Below, in pieces: positions 22,001 to 37,000 of a DNA stretch of 64,000 nucleotides; the first letter of the stretch is position 1; each line of letters begins with the position of its first letter. Source of the DNA: Crossaster papposus. Taxonomy: Eukaryota; Echinodermata; Asteroidea; Velatida; Solasteridae. The DNA is taken from assembly GCA_037893245.1 (NCBI GenBank), contig JBAIAA010000013.1, forward strand, positions 496,001 through 560,000, given 5' to 3'. The notes beneath the pieces are model-generated. The model was not told the DNA's origin and made no database searches. It was given only the letters and a program-made list of their open reading frames with translations. Both the position numbers and the translations under genes were made by a program.

Positions 22001-25000
22001 AGCAGAACGATGTTTTGATCCTCGGCACTCTGGGTTATAGGCCCAGCACGCTTCAACTGCGCCACCATGCCTCATGTAAATTTAGAAAAACAACACACAA
22101 AATAAAAGCAGACATTCTAAAAACATTCTAAAATAATTATTAAATTTGAATAACAGTGAAGCAAAAATACCTCTTTAGCAGAGCGAGGTTTCGGTCCTCG
22201 GGCCTCTGGGTTATGGGCCCAGCACGCTTCAACTGCGCCACTATGCCTCATGTAAATTTAGAAAATGCAAACTAAATGAAAGCAGACATTCTAAAAACAT
22301 TCTACAATATTTATTAAATGTGAATAGCAGTGAAGCAAAAATACCTCGTTAGCAAAGCGAGGTTTTGGTCCTCGGACCTCTGGGTTATGGGCCCATCACG
22401 CTCCCGCTGCACTACTCTGCGTAACTATTTTTAATGAAAATGAAATCCCTATCAAATACACAATTATCCTGAGCAGACCGAGGTTGTGATCATCCGAACT
22501 CTCGGTTACTGACCAAGAAAGGGTCTACTTTGTCACTCTGAGTCGAGTACTTCAAGTCATACCAAAAACTTATTAGCAGCAGAACGAGGTTTTGATCCTC
22601 GGCACTCTGGGTTATAGGCCCAGCAAGCTTCCACTGCGCCACCATGCCTCATGTAAATTTAGAAAAACAACAAACAAAATAAAAGCAGACATTCTAAAAA
22701 CATTCTAAAATAATTATTAAATTTGAATAACAGTGAAGCAAAAATACCTCTTTAGCAGAGCGAGGTTTCGGTCCTCGGGCCTCTGGGTTATGGGCCCATC
22801 ACGCTTCCCACTGCACCACTCTGCGTAACTATTTGTAATGAAAATAAAATCACTTTCAAGGAAATAATTATCCTGAGCAGACCGAGGTTGTGGTCAACCA
22901 AACTCTCGGGTACTGACCAAGAAAGTGTCTACTTTGTCACTCCGAGTTGAGTACCTCATGTCATACCAAAAACTTGTTAGCAGAGCGAGGTTTCGATCCT
23001 CGGACCTCTGGGTTATGGGCCCAGCACGCTTCAACTGCGCCACTATGCCTCATGTAAATTTAGAAAATGCAAACAAAATTAAAGCAGACATTCTAAAAAC
23101 ATTCTACAATATTTATTAAATGTGAATAGCAGTGAAGCAAAAATACCTAGTTAGCAAAGCGAGGTTTTGGTCCTCGGACCTCTGGGTTATGGGCCCATCA
23201 CGCTCCCGCTGCACTACTCTGCGTAACTATTTTTAATGAAAATGAAATCCGTATCAAATACAAAATTATCCTGAGCAGACCGAGGTTGTGATCATCCGAA
23301 CTCTCGGTTACTGACCAAGAAAGGTTCTACTTTGTCACTCTGAGTCGAGTACTTCAAGTCATACCAAAAACTTATTAGCAGCAGAACGAGGTTTTGATCC
23401 TCGGCACTCTGGGTTATAGGCCCAGCAAGCTTCCACTGCGCCACCATGCCTCATGTAAATTTAGAAAAACAACAAACAAAATAAAAGCAGACATTCTAAA
23501 AACATTCTAAAATAATTATTAAATTTGAATAACAGTGAAGCAAAAATACCTCTTTAGCAGAGCGAGGTTTCGGTCCTCGGGCCTCTGGGTTATGGGCCCA
23601 TCACGCTTCCCACTGCACCACTCTGCGTAACTATTTGTAATGAAAATGAAATCACTTTCAAGGAAATAATTATCCTGAGCAGACCGAGGTTGTGGTCAAC
23701 CAAACTCTCGGGTACTGACCAAGAAAGTGTCTACTTTGTCACTCCGAGTCGAGTACCTCATGTCATACCAAAAACTTGTTAGCAGAGCGAGGTTTCGATC
23801 CTCGGACCTCTGGGTTATGGGCCCAGCACGCTTCAACTGCGCCACTATGCCTCATGTAAATTTAGAAAATGCAAACAAAATGAAAGCAGACATTCTAAAA
23901 ACATTCTACAATATTTATTAAATGTGAATATCAGTGAAGCAAAAATACCTAGTTAGCAAAGCGAGGTTTTGGTCCTCGGACCTCTGGGCTATGGGCCCAT
24001 CACGCTCCCGCTGCACTACTCTGCGTAACTATTTTTAATGAAAATGAAATCCCTATCAAATACAAAATTATCCTGAGCAGACCGAGGTTGTGATCATCCG
24101 AACTCTCGGTTACTGACCAAGAAAGGGTCTACTTTGTCACTCCGAGTCGAGTACTTCAAGTCATACCAAAAACTTATTAGCAGCAGAACGATGTTTTGAT
24201 CCTCGGCACTCTGGGTTATAGGCCCAGCAAGCTTCCACTGCGCCACCATGCCTCATGTAAATTTAGAAAAACAACAAACAAAATAAAAGCAGACATTCTA
24301 AAAACATTCTAAAATAATTATTAAATTTAAATAACAGTGAAGCAAAAATACCTCTTTAGCAGAGCGAGGTTTCGGTCCTCGGGCCTCTGGGTTATGGGCC
24401 CATCACGCTCCCACGGCACCACTCTGCGTAACTATTTGTAATGAAAATGAAATCACTTTCAAGAAAATAATTATCCTGAGCAGACCGAGGTTGTGGTCAA
24501 CCAAACTCTCGGGTACTGACCAAGAAAGTGTCTACTTTGTCACTCCGAGTCGAGTACCTCATGTCATACCAAAAGCTTGTTAGCAGAGCGAGGTTTCGAT
24601 CCTTGGACTTCTGGGTTATGGGCCCAGCACGCTTCAACTGCGCCACTATGCCTCATGTAAATTTAGAAAATGCAAACAAAATTAAAGCAGACACTCTAAA
24701 AACATTCTACAATATTTATTAAATGTGAATAGCAGTGAAGCAAAAATACCTAGTTAGCAAAGCGAGGTTTTGGTCCTCGGACCTCTGGGCTATGGGCCCA
24801 TCACGCTCCCGCTGCACTACTCTGCGTAACTATTTTTAATGAAAATGAAATCCGTATCAAATACAAAATTATCCTGAGCAGACCGAGGTTGTGATCATCC
24901 GAACTCTCGGTTACTGACCAAGAAAGGGTCTACTTTGTCACTCTGAGTCGAGTACTTCAAGTCATACCAAAAACTTATTAGCAGCAGAACGAGGTTTTGA

Positions 25001-28000
25001 TCCTCGACACTCTGGGTTATAGGCCCAGCAAGCTTCCACTGCGCCACCATGCCTCATGTAAATTTAGAAAAACAACAAACAAAATAAAAGCAGACATTCT
25101 AAAAACATTCTAAAATAATTATTAAATTTGAATAACAGTGAAGCAAAAATACCTCTTTAGCAGAGCGAGGTTTCGGTCCTCGGGCCTCTGGGTTATGGGC
25201 CAATCACGCTCCCACGGCACCACTCTGCATAACTATTTGTAATGAAAATGAAATCACTTTCAAGAAAATAATTATCCTGAGCAGACCGAGGTTGTGGTCA
25301 ACCAAACTCTCGGGTACTGACCAAGAAAGTGTCTACTTTGTCACTCCGAGTCGAGTACCTCATGTCATACCAAAAACTTGTTAGCAGAGTGAGGTTTCGA
25401 ACCTCGGACCTCTGGGTTATGGGCCCAGCACGCTTCAACTGCGCCACTATGCCTCATGTAAATTTAGAAAATGCAAACAAAATTAAAGCAGACATTCTAA
25501 AAACATTCTACAATATTTATTAAATGTGAATAGCAGTGAAGCAAAAATACCTAGTTAGCAAAGCGAGGTTTTGGTCCTCGGACCTCTGGGCTATGGGCCC
25601 ATCACGCTCCCGCTGCACTACTCTGCGTAACTATTTTTAATGAAAATTAAATCCCTATCAAATACAAAATTATCCTGAGCAGACCGAGGTTGTGATCATC
25701 AGAACTCTCGGTTACTGACCAAGAAAGGGTCTACTTTGTCACTCTGAGTCGAGTACTTCAAGTCATACCAAAAACTTATTAGCAGCAGAACGAGGTTTTA
25801 ATCCTCGGCACTCTGGGTTATAGGCCCAGCAAGCTTCCACTGCACCACCATGCCTCATGTAAATTTAGAAAAACAACAAACAAAATAAAAGCAGACATTC
25901 TAAAAACATTCTAAAATAATTATTAAATTTGAATAACAGTGAAGCAAAAATACCTCTTTAGCAGAGCGAGGTTTCGGTCCTCGGGCCTCTGGGTTATGGG
26001 CCCATCACGCTCCCACGGCACCACTCTGCGTAACTATTTGTAATGAAAATGAAATCACTTTCAAGAAAATAATTATCCTGAGCAGACCGAGGTTGTGGTC
26101 AACCAAACTCTCGGGTACTGACCAAGAAAGTGTCTACTTTGTCACTCCGAGTCGAGTACCTCATGTCATACCAAAAACTTGTTAGCAGAGCGAGGTTTCG
26201 ATCCTCGGACCTCTGGGTTATGGGCCCAGCACGCTTCAACTGCGCCACTATGCCTCATGTAAATTTAGAAAATGCAAACAAAATGAAAGCAGACATTCTA
26301 AAAACATTCTACAATATTTATTAAATGTGAATAGCAGTGAAGCAAAAATACCTAGTTAGCAAAGCGAGGTTTTGGTCCTCGGACCTCTGGGCTATGGGCC
26401 CATCACGCTCCCGCTGCACTACTCTGCGTAACTATTTTTAATGAAAATGAAATCCCTATCAAATACAAAATTATCCTGAGCAGACCGAGGTTGTGATCAT
26501 CCGAACTCTCGGTTACTGACCAAGAAAGGGTCTACTTTGTCACTCTGAGTCGAGTACTTCAAGTCATACCAAAAACTTATTAGCAGCAGAACGAGGTTTT
26601 GATCGTCGGCACTCTGGGTTATAGGCCCAGCAAGCTTCCACTGCGCCACCATGCCTCATGTAAATTTAGAAAAACCACAAACAAAATAAAAGCAGACATT
26701 CTAAAAACATTCTAAAATAATTATTAAATTTGAATAACAGTGAAGCAAAAATACCTCTTTAGCAGAGCGAGGTTTCGGTCCTCGGGCCTCTGGGTTATGG
26801 GCCCAGCACGCTTCAACTGCGCCACTATGTCTCATGTAAATTTAGAAAATGCAAACAAAATGAAAGCAGACATTCTAAAAACATTCTACAATATTTATTA
26901 AATGTGAATAGCAGTGAAGCAAAAATACCTCGTTAGCAAAGCGAGGTTTTGGTCCTCGGACCTCTGGGTTATGGGCCCATCACGCTCCCGCTGCACTACT
27001 CTGCGTAACTATTTTTAATGAAAATGAAATCCCTATCAAATACACAATTATCCTGAGCAGACCGAGGTTGTGATCATCCGAACTCTCGGTTACTGACCAA
27101 GAAAGGGTCTACTTTGTCACTCTGAGTCGAGTACTTCAAGTCATACCAAAAACTTATTAGCAGCAGAACGAGGTTTTGATCCTCGGCACTCTGGGTTATA
27201 GGCCCAGCAAGCTTCCACTGCGCCACCATGCCTCATGTAAATTTAGAAAAACAACAAACAAAATAAAAGCAGACATTCTAAAAACATTCTAAAATAATTA
27301 TTAAATTTGAATAACAGTGAAGCAAAAATACCTCCTTAGCAGAGCGAGGTTTCGGTCCTCGGGCCTTTGGGTTATGGGCCCATCACGCTTCCCACTGCAC
27401 CACTCTGCGTAACTATTTGTAATGAAAATGAAATCACTTTCAAGGAAATAATTATCCTGAGCAGACCGAGGTTGTGGTCAACCAAACTCTCGGGTACTGA
27501 CCAAGAAAGTGTCTACTTTGTCACTCCGAGTCGAGTACCTCATGTCATACCAAAAACTTGTTAGCAGAGCGAGGTTTCGATCCTCGGACCTCTGGGTTAT
27601 GGGCCCAGCACGCTTCAACTGCGCCACTATGCCTCATGTAAATTTAGAAAATGCAAACAAAATGAAAGCAGACATTCTAAAAACATTCTACAATATTTAT
27701 TAAATGTGAATAGCAGTGAAGCAAAAATACCTAGTTAGCAAAGCGAGGTTTTGGTCCTCGGACCTCTGGGCTATGGGCCCATCACGCTCCCGCTGCACTA
27801 CTCTGCGTAACTATTTTTAATGAAAATGAAATCCCTATCAAATACAAAATTATCCTGAGCAGACCGAGGTTGTGATCATCCGAACTCTCGGTTACTGACC
27901 AAGAAAGGGTCTACTTTGTCACTCTGAGTCGAGTACTTCAAGTCATAGCAAAAACTTATTAGCAGCAGAACGAGGTTTTGATCCTCGGCACTCTGGGTTA

Positions 28001-31000
28001 TAGGCCCAGCAAGCTTCTACTGCGCCACCATGCCTCATGTAAATTTAGAAAAACAACAAACAAAATAAAAGCAGACATTCTAAAAACATTCTAAAATATT
28101 TATTAAATTTGAATAACAGTGAAGCAAAAATACCTCTTTAGCAGAGCGAGGTTTCGGTCCTCGGGCCTCTGGGTTATGGGCCCATCACGCTCCCACTGCA
28201 CCACTCTGCGTAACTATTTGTAATGAAAATTAAATCACTTTCAAGGAAATAATTATCCTGAGCAGACCGAGGTTGTGGTCAGCCAAACTCTCGGGTACTG
28301 ACCAAGAAAGTTTCTACTTTGTCACTCCGAGTCGAGTACCTCATGTCATACCAAAAACTTGTTAGCAGAGCGAGGTTTCGATCCTCGGACCTCTGGGTTA
28401 TGGGCCCAGCACGCTTCAACTGCGCCACTATGCCTCATGTAAATTTAGAAAATGCAAACAAAATTAAAGCAGACATTCTAAAAACATTCTACAATATTTA
28501 TTAAATGTGAATAGCAGTGAAGCAAAAATACCTAGTTAGCAAAGCGAGGTTTTGGTCCTCGGACCTCTGGGCTATGGGCCCATCACGCTCCCGCTGCACT
28601 ACTCTGCGTAACTATTTTTAATGAAAATTAAATCCCTATCAAATACAAAATTATCCTGAGCAGACCGAGGTTGTGATCATCAGAACTCTCGGTTACTGAC
28701 CAAGAAAGGGTCTACTTTGTCACTCTGAGTCGAGTACTTCAAGTCATACCAAAAACTTATTAGCAGCAGAACGAGGTTTTAATCCTCGGCACTCTGGGTT
28801 ATAGGCCCAGCAAGCTTCCACTGCACCACCATGCCTCATGTAAATTTAGAAAAACAACAAACAAAATAAAAGCAGACATTCTAAAAACATTCTAAAATAA
28901 TTATTAAATTTGAATAACAGTGAAGCAAAAATACCTCTTTAGCAGAGCGAGGTTTCGGTCCTCGGGCCTCTGGGTTATGGGCCCATCACGCTCCCACGGC
29001 ACCACTCTGCGTAACTATTTGTAATGAAAATGAAATCACTTTCAAGAAAATAATTATCCTGAGCAGACCGAGGTTGTGGTCAACCAAACTCTCGGGTACT
29101 GACCAAGAAAGTGTCTACTTTGTCACTCCGAGTCGAGTACCTCATGTCATACCAAAAACTTGTTAGCAGAGCGAGGTTTCGATCCTCGGACCTCTGGGTT
29201 ATGGGCCCAGCACGCTTCAACTGCGCCACTATGCCTCATGTAAATTTAGAAAATGCAAACAAAATGAAAGCAGACATTCTAAAAACATTCTACAATATTT
29301 ATTAAATGTGAATAGCAGTGAAGCAAAAATACCTAGTTAGCAAAGCGAGGTTTTGGTCCTCGGACCTCTGGGCTATGGGCCCATCACGCTCCCGCTGCAC
29401 TACTCTGCGTAACTATTTTTAATGAAAATGAAATCCCTATCAAATACAAAATTATCCTGAGCAGACCGAGGTTGTGATCATCCGAACTCTCGGTTACTGA
29501 CCAAGAAAGGGTCTACTTTGTCACTCTGAGTCGAGTACTTCAAGTCATACCAAAAACTTATTAGCAGCAGAACGAGGTTTTGATCGTCGGCACTCTGGGT
29601 TATAGGCCCAGAAAGCTTCCACTGCGCCACCATGCCTCATGTAAATTTAGAAAAACCACAAACAAAATAAAAGCAGACATTCTAAAAACATTCTAAAATA
29701 ATTATTAAATTTGAATAACAGTGAAGCAAAAATACCTCTTTAGCAGAGCGAGGTTTCGGTCCTCGGGCCTCTGGGTTATGGGCCCAGCACGCTTCAACTG
29801 CGCCACTATGTCTCATGTAAATTTAGAAAATGCAAACAAAATGAAAGCAGACATTCTAAAAACATTCTACAATATTTATTAAATGTGAATAGCAGTGAAG
29901 CAAAAATACCTCGTTAGCAAAGCGAGGTTTTGGTCCTCGGACCTCTGGGTTATGGGCCCATCACGCTCCCGCTGCACTACTCTGCGTAACTATTTTTAAT
30001 GAAAATGAAATCCCTATCAAATACACAATTATCCTGAGCAGACCGAGGTTGTGATCATCCGAACTCTCGGTTACTGACCAAGAAAGGGTCTACTTTGTCA
30101 CTCTGAGTCGAGTACTTCAAGTCATACCAAAAACTTATTAGCAGCAGAACGAGGTTTTGATCCTCGGCACTCTGGGTTATAGGCCCAGCAAGCTTCCACT
30201 GCGCCACCATGCCTCATGTAAATTTAGAAAAACAACAAACAAAATAAAAGCAGACATTCTAAAAACATTATAAAATAATTATTAAATTTGAATAACAGTG
30301 AAGCAAAAATACCTCTTTAGCAGAGCGAGGTTTCGGTCCTCGGGCCTTTGGGTTATGGGCCCATCACGCTTCCCACTGCACCACTCTGCGTAACTATTTG
30401 TAATGAAAATGAAATCACTTTCAAGGAAATAATTATCCTGAGCAGACCGAGGTTGTGGTCAACCAAACTCTCGGGTACTGACCAAGAAAGTGTCTACTTT
30501 GTCACTCCGAGTCGAGTACCTCATGTCATACCAAAAACTTGTTAGCAGAGCGAGGTTTCGATCCTCGGACCTCTGGGTTATGGGCCCAGCACGCTTCAAC
30601 TGCGCCACTATGCCTCATGTAAATTTAGAAAATGCAAACAAAATGAAAGCAGACATTCTAAAAACATTCTACAATATTTATTAAATGTGAATAGCAGTGA
30701 AGCAAAAATACCTAGTTAGCAAAGCGAGGTTTTGGTCCTCGGACCTCTGGGCTATGGGCCCATCACGCTCCCGCTGCACTACTCTGCGTAACTATTTTTA
30801 ATGAAAATGAAATCCCTATCAAATACAAAATTATCCTGAGCAGACCGAGGTTGTGATCATCCGAACTCTCGGTTACTGACCAAGAAAGGGTCTACTTTGT
30901 CACTCTGAGTCGAGTACTTCAAGTCATAGCAAAAACTTATTAGCAGCAGAACGAGGTTTTGATCCTCGGCACTCTGGGTTATAGGCCCAGCAAGCTTCTA

Positions 31001-34000
31001 CTGCGCCACCATGCCTCATGTAAATTTAGAAAAACAACAAACAAAATAAAAGCAGACATTCTAAAAACATTCTAAAATATTTATTAAATTTGAATAACAG
31101 TGAAGCAAAAATACCTCTTTAGCAGAGCGAGGTTTCGGTCCTCGGGCCTCTGGGTTATGGGCCCATCACGCTCCCACTGCACCACTCTGCGTAACTATTT
31201 GTAATGAAAATTAAATCACTTTCAAGGAAATAATTATCCTGAGCAGACCGAGGTTGTGGTCAGCCAAACTCTCGGGTACTGACCAAGAAAGTTTCTACTT
31301 TGTCACTCCGAGTCGAGTACCTCATGTCATACCAAAAACTTGTTAGCAGAGCGAGGTTTCGATCCTCGGACCTCTGGGTTATGGGCCCAGCACGCTTCAA
31401 CTGCGCCACTATGCCTCATGTAAATTTAGAAAATGCAAACAAAATGAAAGCAGACATTCTAAAAACATTCTACAATATTTATTAAATGTGAATAGCAGTG
31501 AAGCAAAAATACCTAGTTAGCAAAGCGAGGTTTTGGTCCTCGGACCTCTGGGCTATGGGCCCATCACGCTCCCGCTGCACTACTCTGCGTAACTATTTTT
31601 AATGAAAATAAAATCCCTATCAAATACAAAATTATCCTGAGCAGACCGAGGTTGTGATCATCCGAACTCTCGGTTACTGACCAAGAAAGGGTCTACTTTG
31701 TCACTCTGAGTCGAGTACTTCAAGTCATACCAAAAACTTATTAGCAGCAGAACGAGGTTTTGATCCTCGGCACTCTGGGTTATAGGCCCAGCAAGCTTCT
31801 ACTGCGCCACCATGCCTCATGTAAAATTAGAAAAACAACAAACAAAATAAAAGCAGACATTCTAAAAACATTCTAAAATATTTATTAAATTTGAATAACA
31901 GTGAAGCAAAAATACCTCTTTAGCAGAGCGAGGTTTCGGTCCTCGGGCCTCTGGGTTATGGGCCCATCACGCTCCCACTGCACCTCTCTGCGTAACTATT
32001 TTTAATGAAAATGAAATCACTTTCAAGGAAATAATTATCCTGAGCAGACCGAGGTTGTGGTCAACCAAACTCTCGGGTACTGACCAAGAAAGTGTCTACT
32101 TTGTCACTCCGAGTCGAGTACCTCATGTCATACCAAAAACTTGTTAGCAGAGCGAGGTTTCGATCCTCGGGCCTCTGGGTTATGGACCCAGCACGCTTCA
32201 ACTGCGCCACTATGCCTCATGTAAATTTAGAAAATGCAAACAAAATGAAAGCAGACATTCTAAAAACATTCTACAATATTTATTAAATGTGAATAGCAGT
32301 GAAGCAAAAATACCTCGTTAGCAAAGCGAGGTTTTGGTCCTCGGACCTCTGGGCTATGGGCCCATCACGCTCCCGCTGCACTACTCTGCGTAACTATTTT
32401 TAATGAAAATGAAATCCGTATCAAATACAAAATTATCCTGAGCAGACCGAGGTTGTGATCATCCGAACTCTCGGTTACTGACCAAGAAAGGGTCTACTTT
32501 GTCACTCTGAGTCGAGTACTTCAAGTCATACCAAAAACTTATTAGCAGCAGAACGAGGTTTTGATCCTCGACACTCTGGGTTATAGGCCCAGCAAGCTTC
32601 CACTGCGCCACCATGCCTCATGTAAATTTAGAAAAACAACAAACAAAATAAAAGCAGACATTCTAAAAACATTCTAAAATAATTATTAAATTTGAATAAC
32701 AGTGAAGCAAAAATACCTCTTTAGCAGAGCGAGGTTTCGGTCCTCGGGCCTCTGGGTTATGGGCCAATCACGCTCCCACGGCACCACTCTGCATAACTAT
32801 TTGTAATGAAAATGAAATCACTTTCAAGAAAATAATTATCCTGAGCAGACCGAGGTTGTGGTCAACCAAACTCTCGGGTACTGACCAAGAAAGTGTCTAC
32901 TTTGTCACTCCGAGTCGAGTACCTCATGTCATACCAAAAACTTGTTAGCAGAGTGAGGTTTCGATCCTCGGACCTCTGGGTTATGGGCCCAGCACGCTTC
33001 AACTGCGCCACTATGCCTCATGTAAATTTAGAAAATGCAAACAAAATTAAAGCAGACATTCTAAAAACATTCTACAATATTTATTAAATGTGAATAGCAG
33101 TGAAGCAAAAATACCTAGTTAGCAAAGCGAGGTTTTGGTCCTCGGACCTCTGGGCTATGGGCCCATCACGCTCCCGCTGCACTACTCTGCGTAACTATTT
33201 TTAATGAAAATTAAATTCCTATCAAATACAAAATTATCCTGAGCAGACCGAGGTTGTGATCATCAGAACTCTCGGTTACTGACCAAGAAAGGGTCTACTT
33301 TGTCACTCTGAGTCGAGTACTTCAAGTCATACCAAAAACTTATTAGCAGCAGAACGAGGTTTTAATCCTCGGCACTCTGGGTTATAGGCCCAGCAAGCTT
33401 CCACTGCACCACCATGCCTCATGTAAATTTAGAAAAACAACAAACAAAATAAAAGCAGACATTCTAAAAACATTCTAAAATAATTATTAAATTTGAATAA
33501 CAGTGAAGCAAAAATACCTCTTTAGCAGAGCGAGGTTTCGGTCCTCGGGCCTCTGGGTTATGGGCCCATCACGCTCCCACGGCACCACTCTGCGTAACTA
33601 TTTGTAATGAAAATGAAATCACTTTCAAGAAAATAATTATCCTGAGCAGACCGAGGTTGTGGTCAACCAAACTCTCGGGTACTGACCAAGAAAGTGTCTA
33701 CTTTGTCACTCCGAGTCGAGTACCTCATGTCATACCAAAAACTTGTTAGCAGAGCGAGGTTTCGATCCTCGGACCTCTGGGTTATGGGCCCAGCACGCTT
33801 CAACTGCGCCACTATGCCTCATGTAAATTTAGAAAATGCAAACAAAATGAAAGCAGACATTCTAAAAACATTCTACAATATTTATTAAATGTGAATAGCA
33901 GTGAAGCAAAAATACCTAGTTAGCAAAGCGAGGTTTTGGTCCTCGGACCTCTGGGCTATGGGCCCATCACGCTCCCGCTGCACTACTCTGCGTAACTATT

Positions 34001-37000
34001 TTTAATGAAAATGAAATCCCTATCAAATACAAAATTATCCTGAGCAGACCGAGGTTGTGATCATCCGAACTCTCGGTTACTGACCAAGAAAGGGTCTACT
34101 TTGTCACTCTGAGTCGAGTACTTCAAGTCATACCAAAAACTTATTAGCAGCAGAACGAGGTTTTGATCGTCGGCACTCTGGGTTATAGGCCCAGCAAGCT
34201 TCCACTGCGCCACCATGCCTCATGTAAATTTAGAAAAACCACAAACAAAATAAAAGCAGACATTCTAAAAACATTCTAAAATAATTATTAAATTTGAATA
34301 ACAGTGAAGCAAAAATACCTCTTTAGCAGAGCGAGGTTTCGGTCCTCGGGCCTCTGGGTTATGGGCCCAGCACGCTTCAACTGCGCCACTATGTCTCATG
34401 TAAATTTAGAAAATGCAAACAAAATGAAAGCAGACATTCTAAAAACATTCTACAATATTTATTAAATGTGAATAGCAGTGAAGCAAAAATACCTCGTTAG
34501 CAAAGCGAGGTTTTGGTCCTCGGACCTCTGGGTTATGGGCCCATCACGCTCCCGCTGCACTACTCTGCGTAACTATTTTTAATGAAAATGAAATCCCTAT
34601 CAAATACACAATTATCCTGAGCAGACCGAGGTTGTGATCATCCGAACTCTCGGTTACTGACCAAGAAAGGGTCTACTTTGTCACTCTGAGTCGAGTACTT
34701 CAAGTCATACCAAAAACTTATTAGCAGCAGAACGAGGTTTTGATCCTCGGCACTCTGGGTTATAGGCCCAGCAGGCTTCCACTGCGCCACCATGCCTCAT
34801 GTAAATTTAGAAAAACAACAAACAAAATAAAAGCAGACATTCTAAAAACATTATAAAATAATTATTAAATTTGAATAACAGTGAAGCAAAAATACCTCTT
34901 TAGCAGAGCGAGGTTTCGGTCCTCGGGCCTTTGGGTTATGGGCCCATCACGCTTCCCACTGCACCACTCTGCGTAACTATTTGTAATGAAAATGAAATCA
35001 CTTTCAAGGAAATAATTATCCTGAGCAGACCGAGGTTGTGGTCAACCAAACTCTCGGGTACTGACCAAGAAAGTGTCTACTTTGTCACTCCGAGTCGAGT
35101 ACCTCATGTCATACCAAAAACTTGTTAGCAGAGCGAGGTTTCGATCCTCGGACCTCTGGGTTATGGGCCCAGCACGCTTCAACTGCGCCACTATGCCTCA
35201 TGTAAATTTAGAAAATGCAAACAAAATGAAAGCAGACATTCTAAAAACATTCTACAATATTTATTAAATGTGAATAGCAGTGAAGCAAAAATACCTAGTT
35301 AGCAAAGCGAGGTTTTGGTCCTCGGACCTCTGGGCTATGGGCCCATCACGCTCCCGCTGCACTACTCTGCGTAACTATTTTTAATGAAAATGAAATCCCT
35401 ATCAAATACAAAATTATCCTGAGCAGACCGAGGTTGTGATCATCCGAACTCTCGGTTACTGACCAAGAAAGGGTCTACTTTGTCACTCTGAGTCGAGTAC
35501 TTCAAGTCATAGCAAAAACTTATTAGCAGCAGAACGAGGTTTTGATCCTCGGCACTCTGGGTTATAGGCCCAGCAAGCTTCTACTGCGCCACCATGCCTC
35601 ATGTAAATTTAGAAAAACAACAAACAAAATAAAAGCAGACATTCTAAAAACATTCTAAAATATTTATTAAATTTGAATAACAGTGAAGCAAAAATACCTC
35701 TTTAGCAGAGCGAGGTTTCGGTCCTCGGGCCTCTGGGTTATGGGCCCATCACGCTCCCACTGCACCACTCTGCGTAACTATTTGTAATGAAAATTAAATC
35801 ACTTACAAGGAAATAATTATCCTGAGCAGACCGAGGTTGTGGTCAGCCAAACTCTCGGGTACTGACCAAGAAAGTTTCTACTTTGTCACTCCGAGTCGAG
35901 TACCTCATGTCATGCCAAAAACTTGTTAGCAGAGCGAGGTTTCGATCCTCGGGCCTCTGGGTTATGGGCCCAGCACGCTTCAACTGCGCCACTATGTCTC
36001 ATGTAAATTTAGAAAATGCAAACAAAATGAAAGCAGACATTCTAAAAACATTCTACAATATTTATTAAATGTGAATAGCAGTGAAGCAAAAATACCTCGT
36101 TAGCAAAGCGAGGTTTTGGTCCTCGGACCTCTCGGTTATGGGCCCATCACGCTCCCGCTGCACTACTCTGCGTAATTATTTTTAATGAAAATGAAATCCC
36201 TATCAAATACACAATTATCCTGAGCAGACCGAGGTTGTGATCATCCGAACTCTCGGTTACTGACCAAGAAAGGGTCTACTTTGTCACTCTGAGTCGAGTA
36301 CTTCAAGTCATACCAAAAACTTATTAGCAGCAGAACGAGGTTTTGATCCTCGGCACTCTGGGTTATAGGCCCAGCAGGCTTCCACTGCGCCACCATGCCT
36401 CATGTAAATTTAGAAAAACAACAAACAAAATAAAAGCAGACATTCTAAAAACATTATAAAATAATTATTAAATTTGAATAACAGTGAAGCAAAAATACCT
36501 CTTTAGCAGAGCGAGGTTTCGGTCCTCGGGCCTTTGGGTTATGGGCCCATCACGCTTCCCACTGCACCACTCTGCGTAACTATTTGTAATGAAAATGAAA
36601 TCACTTTCAAGGAAATAATTATCCTGAGCAGACCGAGGTTGTGGTCAACCAAACTCTCGGGTACTGACCAAGAAAGTGTCTACTTTGTCACTCCGAGTCG
36701 AGTACCTCATGTCATACCAAAAACTTGTTAGCAGAGCGAGGTTTCGATCCTCGGACCTCTGGGTTATGGGCCCAGCACGCTTCAACTGCGCCACTATGCC
36801 TCATGTAAATTTAGAAAATGCAAACAAAATGAAAGCAGACATTCTAAAAACATTCTACAATATTTATTAAATGTGAATAGCAGTGAAGCAAAAATACCTA
36901 GTTAGCAAAGCGAGGTTTTGGTCCTCGGACCTCTGGGCTATGGGCCCATCACGCTCCCGCTGCACTACTCTGCGTAACTATTTTTAATGAAAATGAAATC

